NCBI GenBank assembly: GCA_964017065.1
Contig: OZ024792.1
Coordinates: 690,092-754,091 of the forward strand
Source: Haliclona indistincta
Lineage: Eukaryota; Porifera; Demospongiae; Haplosclerida; Chalinidae
Reading direction: 5' to 3'
DNA: 64,000 bases
Shown: positions 48,501 through 61,105 of the stretch, in pieces
Layout: every line of letters begins with the position of its first letter
Numbering within the stretch: position 1 is the stretch's first letter
The notes under the pieces: generated by a model
What the model was told of the DNA's origin: nothing
Database searches by the model: none
What the model saw: only the letters and a program-made list of their open reading frames with translations
Made by a program: the position numbers and the translations under genes

Positions 48501-50276
48501 GCACCATCATCTGATGATTGTACAAGAACATGATTCGGGCATTACTGTACTGGAGTGTTATTATGTGCATGCACTTACAAATAGATTTTATTACTTCTTG
48601 CAAGGAGGATTTGAGTGTAAAGCGTCACCCATGCAATAAGTAAAACTGCTGTATTTCCACAGAAAAGCTTCGAGATGTGCATAAAATAATAATGCTATTT
48701 ATATACCTCTGTCTGGTGTTTATAACCACCAGCAGCTGCTCAATTGAGCACAGGAATGTGTTTTGAAGGGGAGAAAGTTGAGCTTGGTTGCTAAGAATGG
48801 TTGTGTAAGGAGTGGGCTGATTGTAACTAGTGTTTCTGTCATTGTATAAACTATAGCTAGGCAGGTTCCTGTTGAACACCAGTTACCATGGAGATCAGCC
48901 AGTGTCTGTCAGCAATGTGGTAGTTTTTACCAGATTTTGAGTAACTGGAGAACTTCCTGTTGATACTAAGAGCAGTCCTGTGGAAACAGCTCATCACAGT
49001 TATTGCATTAGATTAGAGAACGATTGTTTGTCTACAATGCAACAAGCATCATTGCATGCTTGTGGTGTCTGGCTAGGTCTGATGGGCACAAGTAGCATCA
49101 TCATCAGGAGCTTATGTTCAAGTGTGACACATTGTCACTTCACACAACTAGTGTGTTTACACAGGTCGCAAGAAAATGACGATTAGAATTTTATATTGTG
49201 CTATTAGAATGATAAGCTCCTTGATGTAGGGGCACATTGTTGGTCCACTCTGTGGGTGTATGAGCCTAATTGGTATTTATAACACAGTCGATGATTGCTT
49301 GGTATAGTGTTTCATATCAGTGGTTTTTTGTTGTGCTTAAGAAACCACAAAATTTGTTTTTTTTACCAAGGAGCTGACCATAGTTGAGCAGAGAATGCAG
49401 TATTGTGATAGAAACGTGATCTATTTGTTGCTAGCTATTTGTTCACACCTCCCCCACCAAGAATGGTCACATCATTAAGGCATAACTAGAGGTAATTTCA
49501 TGACCAGTTGCACTCCAATTGATTGGTGCCTGATCGCAATAGTAGCCTACTTATTGTAGTCCTTGACTTGAATAAATTGCTGCGTACACAGGACCATTCG
49601 TCACCTAACTTGTCTCCATAAAACAAAAGTGTTTTTTAGAAAACTGTTTGTTTAGTGTTTGTGTGTGTCTGTCATTCTGACAAGGTGTGTTTATTTACCA
49701 TGTGCTGGGGGAATCTCATCATTCCCTATGATCTATATCCTGTGTTGCCTTTGTTCCAATAGTAACTAGATTAGGCACTGGAGTCTGTACAAGTGATTCA
49801 AGAATGCTGAATATGTCTATTGCGTCTTCGTTTAGTAAACTACTTCCCCACAATGTAATAACTACACTGTTTAATACCCAATAAACGCAGGCAGCTGTGC
49901 CTGTCAATAGAAGCCAGCATCTGTTACAGCATCTAGATGGATTCATCACTCACTAAGCTTGTTCTTTAACAGTGATGGCAATGGCTGTTTTATTACAACA
50001 CTTTTCGTTGCAGGAAGAACAAGTTTTCATTGAGGATGTCCAACGATTCATTGCAATCACTATTGAAACATCTTCAAGTATGCTCATCCTCCGCTAACAA
50101 TAATATCTCAACCCCTCCGCATTCATTCCTCTTTCTCTCATTTCTCTTCTTCCTGTCACTCCTCTGCTTTGTGCACTTCTCCATCTCTCCCTCCCTCCTC
50201 CCTCCCTCCCTCCCTCCCTCCCTCCCTCCCTCCCTCCCTCCCCCCTCCCTCCCTCCCTCCCTCCCTCCCTCCCTCC

Positions 50277-50326
<50 letters not shown>

Positions 50327-53063
50327 ATCCCATTGCAGGCCAACCAACACACAGTGATACTAGATATCATCAATAGACACATTCAGATTGATGGTTAGTA
50401 TCTGCCAGCTGCATTAATAGCAATACTTCTGTTACTTTTGACAGTGTTTGACGGCACTCCACGGACACAAGGTGATATACTGAAGACCATGGGATCCATG
50501 CTGGGAGAAGCTGCACTAAAATGTCAGTAACAATTTGTGCAAAAAATTAGGGCTGAAACGAATACTTGTACTATTCGACTATTCGATCGTTTTGACAGTA
50601 TTCGAATGCTATTGCAGTTATTCGAATATTTGTTTGAAGTCTTTTAGCAGTTGGAAAACTTGTGCTATTTGCAACCAGTCCACAAATCAAGCCTGAGCCC
50701 TGACTGTATGTTGATATACAACTTTCAAACATATTTTGTTCTTGCGCACTAGTTGCTAGAGCTAGTTTTATTCCGATAATAGAGTATTCGACTATTCGTT
50801 CGTTTTAGCTAGTGACTATTCGAACATGAAAATGTGTTATTCGTTTCAGCCCTACAAAAAATATATACATAACAGACGCAGATTCTATTATTAGCATTAG
50901 TTGTGGTACAATCAAAGCCCTGTTTATAGAGATGCTCTAGAAGCCTCTTAATTCAAATACATGTTTTATGTCAAACCACGTAAGCATGCTGGTTAATAAA
51001 CCTGATTAGTTAATAAATATTGACATCTTATAATAAATATTTGAGTAACAGGACTTTGTTGACGTCTGCAAATTGCTCAACATTCTTCATGAGTTAGTCA
51101 TCTCTGTTTTTCTCGTAGTGAACAAGACCAAGATACTCTACGGCATCCCTCGTGATGCTGATGTGGCTGCTGCACTAGCTGAGATGGAGCAAGCTGAGTC
51201 ACTGATGGAGGAGGACCGCCCCAAGGTGAGGCAGCATGCTAGCAGGTATCATGGTCATGATTATCTTGTAGAAGAAGAAACCGAAGAAAGACACTGCTTC
51301 GGGCAAGAAGGGGAAGACTGTAGCCACGCCTAACGCACCTTCACTGACAAGAATACCACTCCCTCCACTGTGAGTACCCACCCACTCACGGTGACTCACC
51401 CACTCACTCCCTCCCTCACTCACTCACTCATGCACTTACCCACTCACTCACTCACCCACTCCCTCACTCACTCACTCACTCACTCACTCACTTACCTACT
51501 CACTCACTCACTCACTCACTCACTCACTCACTCACTCACTCACTCACTCACTCACTCACCACCACTCATCCCATTCTCTCTCTCTCTCTCTCTCAGGCGA
51601 GATTGTGAACAAGCTGCTAAGTTTCAAGCATTCAAGGACACTGCTAAGTGTATCTCTCTCAGTTCCACTATCCTACCATCAATATGTTGCTATACATTAT
51701 TGAACACTAGTTCTGGGTATGTCATGGAATTGTACCTTCAAACATGAATTGTAACAATAACTCTGTCTACCACTGATGGAGGTCATTTGAGGAAGAAAGC
51801 ATAAAACAATCCATACTTCCTAATAATTGTATTTCAGTTGTTTTACTTGTATTCTATTGCTGACTGGGTATTTTAGTGTAGTTTATATTGCCGAATATTT
51901 ATATTACATGAATATTTGTTGATAGATTGAACTCAGTCACGCTATCAGATGATTCTAGTCTACTAGCTGGTGGGTTCAATGACTCCATAGTGAGAGTGTG
52001 GGCACTCACTCCTCGTAAGCTGTACTCAATGAAGTCACCGGCACAGATGCACACACATGCCATTATCAGCAGGTGAGGGAGTGAGCGAATGAGCATGAGT
52101 GAGTGAGTGAGTCAGTGAGTGAGTGAGTGGGTGAGTGAATGAGTGAGCGAGCGAGTGAGTGAGTGAGTGAATGAGTGAGCGATTGAGTGGAGTGAGTGAA
52201 TGAGTGAGCGAGTGAGTGGGTGAGTGAGCGAGTGAGTGGGTGAGTGAATGAGTGAGCGAGTGAATGAATGAGTGAGCGAGTGAGTGAGTGAATGAGTGAG
52301 TGGGGGAGTGAATGAGTGAGCGAGTGAGTGAGTGGGTGAGTGAATGAGTGAGCGAGTGAGTGAGTGGGTGAGTGAATGAGTGAGCGAGTGAGTGAGTGGG
52401 TGAGTGAATGAGTGAGCGAGTGAGTGAACTGTTTGATTCCACTACATGTACACAGAGGATATCACGGAACGGATATTGGATGTTAGGTATATATGAACAA
52501 TGTTTTGATAGATGGATTGACATGTCCCTACATAGTTCAGCAGCTGATATGAGGACATTGGTTGGTCACAGTGGACCGGTCTATAGCACCTCATTCAATC
52601 CTGACAATACACTGCTCCTCTCTGGCTCTGAAGATGGAACTGGTCAGTTTGAATAGAATGACCAAAAACGTCAATTCTTGATTATTACCTCCCGACAGTT
52701 CGATTGTGGAGTCTTCAAACCTTCACAGCACTGGTGTGCTATAAGGGACATAACTACCCAGTGTGGAGTGTGGAGTTTAGGTACGAAGGCTGTTACCATG
52801 GTTACCTACTGTATTCACTTTTTCCCGCAGTCCGATGGGTTTCTATTTTATATCAGGATCACATGATCGCTCAGCCAGGCTGTGGAGCACTGACCATGTG
52901 CATCCATTACGCATCTTTGCCGGTCACTGCAGCGATATAGACGTGAGTACAGCAGGGGATGAGAGAGTGAGATAGACCCTTACCATGAGCAACTTAGAAG
53001 AATTTTAATACTCAAAAAAATTGTCACTGCATGCGTTCCTCTTTTTCTCTCTCTCACTCTCTT

Positions 53064-53155
<92 letters not shown>

Positions 53156-53157
53156 AC

Positions 53158-53223
<66 letters not shown>

Positions 53224-53248
53224 ACTCTTTCACTCTTTCACTCTTTCA

Positions 53249-53291
<43 letters not shown>

Positions 53292-54558
53292 TCTCTCTCA
53301 CTCTCTCTCTCTCTCACTCTCTCTCTCTCTCTCTCTCTCTCAGTGTTGTCGGTTCCATCCTAATGGTAACTACATTGTGACGGCTTCATCTGACCGTAGT
53401 GTTCGAATGTGGGACATTCTCAATGGACAGTGTGTCAGAATATTCACCGGACACAAGGTATGCTCATGATCTCACCACACCAGTGGCTGCGTCACTGACT
53501 CATATTACTCAGCCACGTATACTAACTTGAAACTAACCTAATAAATATAAATGATTTGTTTAGGGAAGTATCTATGCTCTGGTATTCTCAATGGACGGTA
53601 AATATTTAGCATCAGGAGGTATGCCTGAATCCTCCTGTGTCTCTATCGGCTGGTGATTATGGTCCCTTCTGCACAGGCGCTGACAGAAGCATCTTGATCT
53701 GGGATATTGGAGCCGGCTCACAGATACACAAATACACTGGTCACAGTGACACTATCTGTCAGCTAGCCTTCAGCAGGGATGGGACCCTGCTAGCATCAGG
53801 TGTGTAGTGAGCTCATCCCAACATGTGCACAAGAACCTCACTAAGTATTGCTACTATGTCTAGCAATTGCATTACACATTTCAAACTGCTTACGTAGATG
53901 CACAACAATGTAAAGTAGTTGTCAAGCATTCAGAATGTATACAAACACTGCATATCATCTGTGCATCCATGCATTAGTGATAGTTCCATATTCGGAGAGG
54001 AATGCCTCGCTCAGTTCATAGTCTGAAAATTCAAATTATGAGAAACAGTTACGTTGTTACAATGTATTAGGTGGGATGGACAACTGTGTGAAGCTCTGGG
54101 ACACCAGCGTGCTAGAGGACAAGACCGACCAACCACAGGATTGGTGAGTCAAATTTCTCACATGAAAAGTTTAGCTTTTTGGTACTCTTGAAGCATGAAA
54201 AATCTCACATTATAATATTATTGTTCTTTATTTTAAACTTTGGTCATAAAAGTCAAAATTTTGCATTGCACAAAATTAATTTCTATGTTTAAAATAGCAG
54301 CTAGTATTGTTTGCAAATAATTTTATTAGTATACATTAGTATAACTGTATATGGCGATTGATGTGTTGATTGGAGTAGTCTAGGTTGTGACTAGCCTGTG
54401 ACTGATAGCCATGTGTGTGTGTGTGTGTGTCTTAGCTCTGTTTGGTTTCTCTCTCACTCAGTCTTGTCGGAAGCTACCCCACCAAGTCAACTCCGATCCA
54501 TTGCCTTCACTTCACCAGGAAGAACCTTCTGCTCACAGCTGGACCATTCAATAACTAA
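43680..54558 (+). CDS. TAF5: TAF5, TFIID subunit with LisH, NTD2 and WD40 repeats
   Basis: About 22 exons. The first three (43680-43763, 45388-45473, 45566-45607) encode the LisH motif: [13 protein letters not shown], then [11 protein letters not shown]. Exon 4 begins at 48033, past a 2.4-kb intron that contains a POU gene. NTD2 spans 48033-50522 ([18 protein letters not shown], then [11 protein letters not shown]). A basic linker (PKKKKPKKD) follows, then WD40 repeats from 51926: [76 protein letters not shown] and [11 protein letters not shown]. The C-terminus [20 protein letters not shown] is typical of TAF5 and sets it apart from TAF5L and WDR families. Phases are consistent throughout except for one ambiguous 29-bp exon near 52458. 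It is a scaffold of the general transcription factor TFIID. Confidence 0.95.
44842..44890. repeat. 11-bp tandem repeat in TAF5 intron 1
   Basis: GACCACCGCTT is repeated four times with minor variation. Its role is unknown. Confidence 0.8.
45834..45882. repeat. 22-bp tandem duplication in TAF5 intron 3
   Basis: ATGATGTCATCCTAGGATGT occurs twice in a row, about 100 bp upstream of the POU gene open frame. Each unit contains TGATGTCA-like and CCTAGG palindromic words, so it could be regulatory. Confidence 0.7.
46174..47436 (+). CDS. POU6F: POU-class homeobox transcription factor, POU6-like, nested in TAF5 intron
   Basis: One long open frame (open from 45964) encodes an acidic segment ([13 protein letters not shown]), Pro/Thr-rich regions, a POU-specific domain (about 46675-46915: [40 protein letters not shown]) and a POU homeodomain (about 46951-47130: [10 protein letters not shown] ... 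[14 protein letters not shown]). VLERW and WFCNKRQ point to the POU6 class rather than POU1-4. It is a sequence-specific DNA-binding regulator. The first in-frame ATG in the continuous frame is near 46174. Alternatively, a short exon from the ATG at 45992 could splice (donor near 46015) to an acceptor at 46070, which restores the frame and gives MAAGGWLC-SVAVPSS. The start is therefore unresolved. The gene is intronless over both DNA-binding domains. Confidence 0.85.
   Translation: MEEEEEEYEGDDSPRSWPGTLSNRPYPTLNESFLKSITPFSVLNRAPIRAAPTPLALPFTTALPPALATAAAANPITTPMGVFLGKPSAQFVHPMQTLFTIVPPGLIQPPVLTSTSEMIATPTTPEVYSPAYSNDEPTSNNLVSPTKISFDLTKPVAGKPVITLASIPPEEMTQAHIDLKAFAEDFKTRRIQLGYTQGAVGQSLAEKGYSNFAQSTISRFEQLQLSPSNAAAIRQVLERWLIEMENPTAVSPVMEPLAPARKRKRRAVYSAQTRQMLDEYFQKNCRPNRALIETIAHELDLLPEEVRVWFCNKRQKSKHSYQTDDVATVPSPSSPSTPSSSVYSQRISPSPPSNFSIEELSKSSAPTKTTFSPIQFTSHLTMLPPQTSTMTPIVISPTYEQMGLTFVKSQPTVLSMSSTA
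48383..50013. other. Long TAF5 intron without recognisable content
   Basis: A 1.6-kb intron between NTD2 exons. No exon, RNA gene, repeat array or element termini were recognised. It is slightly AT-rich unique sequence. Confidence 0.5.
50189..50323. repeat. (CCCT)n/(CT)n tract before a TAF5 exon
   Basis: A pyrimidine run on the sense strand, separated by 15 bp from the CAG acceptor at 50338. Confidence 0.9.
50548..50854. mobile_element. hAT-type MITE with 8-bp target duplication in TAF5 intron
   Basis: The left end is TAGGGCTGAAACGAATA and the right end, complemented, is TAGGGCTGAAACGAATA. The 307-bp element is flanked by a perfect 8-bp duplication CAAAAAAT (50540-50547 and 50855-50862). 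It is internally rich in TATTCGA words. TSD length and termini fit the hAT superfamily. No transposase. Confidence 0.85.
51398..51595. repeat. (CACT)n/(CT)n tract ending in a TAF5 3' splice site
   Basis: An ACTC tetranucleotide run followed by CT repeats that read straight into the CAG acceptor at 51594-51596. Confidence 0.9.
52078..52429. repeat. (GAGT)n tract in TAF5 intron, purine-rich on the sense strand
   Basis: About 350 bp of GAGTGAGT/GAGCGAGT units. It starts directly after the donor at 52073. It is one of the few tracts in the window that is purine-rich on the transcribed strand. Confidence 0.9.
53041..53342. repeat. (CT)n microsatellite ending in a TAF5 3' splice site, about 300 bp
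   Basis: An almost pure CT run with occasional TTTCACT interruptions. The last CT unit merges with the CAG acceptor of the WD40 exon starting at 53344. Confidence 0.95.
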
Positions 54559-54598
54559 CTCGTAGCATACGGCACTTTAGACAACTTAATTTTGTTCA

Positions 54599-56151
54599 TT
54601 AAAAATTTTGCACAGCACATGAAAACTTGCATAAATTCTTCATAAATTGATTGTTATTTACACGATAGATCTTGTGATAACCTGTTTGTTGGTTTCTGAT
54701 GCTGGATCTCCTTCTGTGGAAACATGTGATGTGGAGCTGCTTACAATAATAACAAAGACTATTGACAACAATGCTTGATCTGATCTGTATCTCAACTATT
54801 GATCCAACACTCACTATTTTCCATTCAATTAGTTTAACCCATTCCGTCCTGCTCTGTGGAGTGGGAGCGACCAGAAAGAACGTTCTCCATGAGAACACAA
54901 CTCTGCCAAATTAACAGCAACAGAGTCAAGAATAACAGCGAGAGAGTCAAAAATAGCAAACTCAGTGTGATCATAACTTACTTAAACAAGCAACCGTCCT
55001 CTTCATCAGAATTCAAGACCTCTTTCATTTCGCTTAATTTGAGTATTCTAATGGACTTCTTCATCTACAGAGATTACATTAGTGAATGCAAGCATAATTA
55101 TTGCAAGTTGCTAAATGAATAGTATGCGGTGTGAAGTGCTTGCACATGCGATGTTGAGATAATAATAATTTATAAACATTTTCCAAATGACTCACTCTAT
55201 GGTCATGGTAGTATGTGAGTTGATTGCCTTTCAGTACGAACCATCTAGTTTTCCAATTCTATAATTTATTCAGCGTGAAAATAATTCCTCGTCTTGTCGC
55301 ATGCTACTCACCTTGACCACACCTCCTTTCTTTCTAAGATAACCCTCTTTAGCCGCTGCCTATGAAACACAAGATAACAGCTGAAACAAAGAACTCGCAA
55401 ATTATCTCGTACCGATAGAACAACTCTTCCATCTTGATTTTCAACCTCTAAAGAGTCTTGTTTGCCGACTACAAAATGACAGGTAATATCGTGGTATTCA
55501 CCAAATTCGGTTATCTCTCGTGGATACGGATGACGGCATTCTACGACAGTCCCTAGTTAAGACAAAGATAGAACAAGACTCTTTGCACTGCAGAGAAAAT
55601 AGCTTGCTACCTGATTCGTCTCCTATAATCACATTAATCCTAAAATGGTCTGCAAACCCCTCAGCAGTTGGAAAGTCCTTTCCACCGAATTTGACCCCTT
55701 TCTCTGTCAGCGTCGCCTGAAAGTGTTTCACAGACTGCTTGCTTCTGCAGAGAGAGAGACAGAGAGAGTGTCTGTTGTTGGCAAGCATGAAAACAGCTCG
55801 ACTTACCTGACGTCCACCGAGTAAGTGCCCCACCCAGTCCGTCTCCTTCTCATCAGAAACACGCCCTCGTCTACAGACATCAGGATCGATTCTGCCTGAT
55901 GCCGAGTGAGGTATGGATGGAACCAGCTGCGATGCATAGCAAGGAATCAAACAATATCCCATGGCGGTGCATGCCGTATCATAAATCAAGTGGAACACTT
56001 ACAGCAAAGACTCAAGTTTCTTCTCAATTGCGACCATGTTTGAAATGCCTTGTCTGACTTCGTCGTACTCATCTTCACTGCTGCTGGAGCTGCAGGTACT
56101 CACCGTGTCAACGCTCCCACACACGAGTGGATCAGCAGTAGCTTCTGCCAT
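54599..56151 (-). CDS. DAPP1: DAPP1-like adaptor with SH2 and PH domains
   Basis: It runs leftward from the ATG at 56151 (MAEATADPLVCG). A Ser/acidic N-terminus contains EDEYDEVRQ. The SH2 domain spans about 55930-55500: WFHPYLTRHQAE, FLMRRR (the phosphotyrosine-binding Arg of the FLVR motif), SKQSVKHFQ and the GTVVECRHPYPRE end. A PH domain follows in small exons: KEGYLRKKGG (about 55335), NWKTRWFVLKGNQLTYYHDH (about 55200-55250), SIRILKLSEMKEV, and FFLVAPTPQSRTEWVKLIEW (about 54830-54890). The K-x-W-K-T-R-W-F segment fits the 3-phosphoinositide-binding signature. Order and length match DAPP1/Bam32, which links PI3K products to phosphotyrosine signalling at the membrane. The last exon and exact stop are uncertain; 54599 follows one consistent reading. 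Its 3' end is only about 40 bp from TAF5. Confidence 0.85.
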
Positions 56152-56282
56152 CGCCTCTTCCTTGCTATCACAAAATTGTGAACGTTGATCCAATAAAATT
56201 TAATTAAAACAGCAAATTTTGTCGGGTGCTATGGTTACCGATCTACAGAGCCTCAAGGCAGCACAGCATTGCTGGAGGAGGC
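56152..56282. promoter_or_regulatory. Head-to-head promoter, DAPP1 / CFAP65
   Basis: 131 bp separate the two divergent start codons. The region contains the CACAAAATTGTG palindrome (about 56170) and an X-box-like sequence. Confidence 0.5.
56225..56238 (+). promoter_or_regulatory. Candidate RFX X-box upstream of CFAP65
   Basis: GGTGCTATGGTTAC matches the symmetric X-box form GTTGCCATGGTAAC at 11 of 14 positions. It lies 45 bp before the ATG of a ciliary gene. RFX factors use such sites to control ciliary genes in animals. Confidence 0.45.
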
Positions 56283-56886
56283 ATGGCGGCTGCAGTACAG
56301 CAGAGAGCTTGCGATAAGGATAAGAGCGGACTGGAGGTGCCCTGTACCGTGACATACAAGGGCTGGGAGCCAGGAGGCGTGTATACTAAGCTAGTCCAGG
56401 TCAAGAACGTTCATTTGAAGACCCAGAAGATAAGATACCGGTAAGCACATCAGCTACAGCTACTGTGATTACTCTTCATACTTTTTCAGGATATCTGGTG
56501 AGCGGTTCTTTAGTGCAGTCTACCCACAGCCCATTGTCCTGGGGACAGGCAACACATACACACTGCCCATCACCTTCAAACCCCTGGAGAAGGTCAGTGT
56601 ATGGATGCCTCCTATAGCTAGCTAGATGAATGGGTTTCATATTATCACACAGGATGAGTATACAGACACTATTGAATTCACAACTCCAGTAAGCACACAC
56701 TCACACTCACACACCAATTGTTATGCATCACAGGAGGGAGTGTCTACTGTGCCTCTGAAGGCGGTTCTTCCCAAGTCTCGTCTGGCTCTTCCTGACAGTC
56801 TAAAGTTTGGTTGCTGTGCTACACAGAAGAGTATACCAGTCATGTTTGACCTGACTAACACCAGGTATGGACACTCACTCACTCAC

Positions 56887-56979
<93 letters not shown>

Positions 56980-58811
56980 ACTCACTCACTCATTCACTTA
57001 TCTCTCTCTCTCTCTCTTGCAGTAATGAGGTTGCTACTGATTTCAAATGGGAGTACAGTGATCCTTTCAGGATCAGTCCTTCTAGTGGTTCAGTGAGACC
57101 AGGCACTAGCTGTAGAATGGTGGCTACCTTCACTCCTACTGTAAGTACCACTCTGTATGTCCCTACATTATCTCACTCACTACTGCAGGCAGCTTGCAAA
57201 TACACTATGACAGCTGTCTGTCATCATGGAGCGGACTATAGCTGCTCGAAAGAAGTCAAACTTGAGGGATCGGGTAAGGGTATTTCAGACTGCTTAATTT
57301 TGAGTATTGCCTATTAATTTCCAGGCAAGTACCCTCATCTGAGAGTGGAGATGTGTGAGAGGGATAAGGGTGTTAGCGGCCTTCCTCCTAATGAAGTGTG
57401 TGTTGAGTTCGATTGTGTTGCAGTGGGTATGACAGCAACCAGAAAGCTGAGAATATCCAACACCACTCCAGTGAGCACAGCGCTATCTTGCTGTGCAGCA
57501 TGCATGATGTTGTCCTGCAGGTGCCAGCTACCTACACTATAGCGCCTCGGCACCACAGCAAGCTAGTTGACCCAGCATTCAGCTTCTCGCAGACTAAAGG
57601 CAACGTCCAACCACTGGCCGACTCTACCATCATGGTTAGTTGACAGTACGGCAAGGAGAAATTTCAATAAAAATTCAAAAATTTTCAAGGTGGTGTATTC
57701 ACCAACCGGCATCCACCAGCCAACCACTATGTGCTTTACGTTGATCACTGAAGGAGGCTTGTCCAGAACAGCCATAACATGCACTGGAGAACCAATAGGT
57801 ATAGGCTGTACTGTGAGTGAGTAACTAGATGCTTTGGTGTTCTAGGTCCATGTGTTGCAGTTGATAGTGATGCAGTGTGTTTCGATAGTGTAGAGTGTGG
57901 TTCAACAGCCTCTGCTGTAATACACCTCACCAACACCTCTCTCACTAGCACTATATATCAGGTACCACTTCCCTCCCCCTAACAATGCTATCTACTCATT
58001 CTCCCTCATCCATTAGCTCCAGATTCCCTCAGATGGTGTCTTCCATACTAATACCTCTACTGGCGAGATCGCTGCTAACTCCAGTATTGCTATCACAGTG
58101 TGTTTCACACCTATCCATCCTATACCATACCACACCTCTATAGTATGCCTCTTACTACACCAGGTAACCCATGCAGACTACAATAATACACTCATTCACA
58201 ATATACACACACAGGAGCCATTGACTATTCACTTCATTGGATCAGCTTATACTGACACTGTGAAATCAGGTACATAAACACAATGATGACTGATGCTATG
58301 CACCTGTTGATATTAACTGGATATTCTCCGATACAGTGTTACTGACTGCTCAGCATTTGAGACTGTACCAAGCACACGCTCGCACTGGTCTAACCAAGTA
58401 CCCTCCTGAGGTGATGATATATTATAATATCTGCATGTTAGCATTCACTGCTGTTTTGTTATACTACTGCAGTACCTGAAGCAGTGCATCAAAGATGGCA
58501 GCCTAACTGTTGAAGAAGATGGACTCCTGTTACCAACTGAGGTAGGACAGCAATGATGCTACATGTACTGTGAGTGGTTGTTGTGCTGTAGTTGTTTGAA
58601 CCAGATGACGATCTACTAGCAGCATCCACTCAGCATCAGTCAGGTTACCATCGCTATTTCTCATCTAGCAATGATGTGGTGAGTGTCTAGCTGACATGGT
58701 GTGACTAGCTCACTGTCCTCCATAGACTGGCGTGTGTCATGTTAGTGTGGATACTGATGTACTAGAGTATGGCTACACACCTGTTCATCGCTGCTCACAG
58801 GGAAAGGTATG

Positions 58812-58868
<57 letters not shown>

Positions 58869-61016
58869 GTGTGTGTATGTGTGACGGTGTGATAATTATG
58901 GTCCCTAATGTGTAGGTAGTGATGGTCACAAACCAAACTAAAGGCACTGTTTGTGCAGTCTGGATGACAGGTCAGTGAAGTAGCATCATGTCATGATAGT
59001 GATGATGCTGTTGGTGCTAGGTAAGAGAGATGTGTTCCGGGTCCTACCAGAGGAGAGGGAGCTGCAGCCAGGAGCATCTGCATCCTTTACAATATCATTC
59101 TGGCCTGTGAGTTTGTTCCAATAAATATAACATTATTTCATTTTATTAACACAGACCAAGCCTGATCAGTTTTATTCGAAGCAGCTAGAGTGCTATATAT
59201 TCTACAAGGTGCATAGCTCCTAATCACTGCATGCTAACAGCTAGTTCCTCTCACAGACCATGAGAGACTATACTAATGCTGATGATAGAGTTGTCACACT
59301 GCCGTGGAGTGTATCAGTGACTGCTCTAGGACACAGCTTCCAACCTGGCTCAGAACACTTTGCACCCACTGTGTCATTCAGCTCTCGTAATCTGGTGTTC
59401 GCTGGTACTACACCTGGTCAACCTGTCTTTAGGACTCTAGCAATGAAGAATGAAGGAGATACTCCAGTCAGGTTCAACTTCAAGCAAGACCCCTCAGGGT
59501 TAGTCTGCAGTTAGTGAAGGTGTCACTAACCTGTCTCTCTCACTGCTCTCAGGATATTCACCATCAAGCCGTCTCATGGGCTCATCACGACCATGTGTCA
59601 ATTATTCGTCGTGCAGATGCTGCCTCAGCACTCACAGGTCTATCAGCGCATTGCAAAGTGCCTCTTGAATGACTCAAGTAGTTTCAATCAGGTACACACT
59701 CACTGAGAATCAGAAAATTCTACAAAATCTTTATTAAATTTTTTAGGAGTTGTTGGTGTCTGGTACAGCTGAGCCACCATCACTGGAACTAGAGAACAAG
59801 GTGTGTACTAGTTCATGTATCTGTGTATCCATGATGATGCTGCTGCTATAGGGCGAGGTGTACTTTAGACCAACTCACACTGGATGCATCTCAACCACTA
59901 CACACTGGATCAGGAACCTTACCAACCTGCCTGTCAGGTGAGTGGGCGAGACATGTATCTATTACTATTATTGCGTGCTCTCTGTGTCCAGGTTCTCATG
60001 GCAGATGAAGAGTGGTGACTGCGACGCCATGTGTGTTAGTCAGTCTCAGGGTATCCTGCAGCCTCATGAGAAGGGTCTCTTCACCTGGCAGTTCACACCA
60101 CTGGAGAGGAGGCACCATCACTCCACTGCTGTTATCACTGCTGTATACACATCATCTCGATCAGGAGACAACACCTCATGCAAGACCAGATCAGCTCTGA
60201 GACTGTATGGACAAGGAACAACCGGAGAGCTGAAGGTACTACTGTGGCAATGAATATCAACGAAAACTATTGCAGTATTAATATTAAACAGCTAGCAGTG
60301 CTTATACTCTAGCATAGCTAGAATAAAGATGTCCCATCATACATACATGTGTATCCACATGTATCCATGAATGCTTGCAGCAATAAACAAGATGGCGGCT
60401 ACAATGCAATGTATTAGCATGAAGTGTACCCATTTTGTTACGTAGGCTCGGGTGCAGTTAAATGCACAGATTACAGGTTTCCTGCATTTTATTTATTTTG
60501 CCAATGCCATTGTCAATCTGCTAATTTGTAGTTTTTATCACGACAGAACAATTACAAACCCATATGCGCGAATAATGATAAGAGCCTGAGCGAGCACTGC
60601 ATGACTGTGTTTCTCTTATGCCTTCATTCAGTGCACACCAGAGCGTCTTGATGGTGGTCCAGTGGTGATAGGTACCTCTGCCAGGCACTGCCTCACTCTG
60701 ATCAACCAGCACAGCTGTCCTCTACGCTACAAGCTAGCAGTGGAGCAGGTCATACTGCAGTCAGAAGATGGAGGACAGGTGGTACACCTCACACAGCAGC
60801 CACATGGTACCCCTAGCCGCCTCACTATGCTACCAGTAATATCACACTGTGTGTAGGTATGGAGCTGAGCCTGTATGAGGGAGAGCTGCAGCCTAAATCA
60901 CAGCAAGTGTTGTATGTTACACTGAGACCATCCAGAGCCACAACCAACCAGTCCATCATCAAATACCAGTTACAGCACTGTCAGAGTAAGCTAACACGAT
61001 ACAACTTGTATGACTT

Positions 61017-61105
<89 letters not shown>

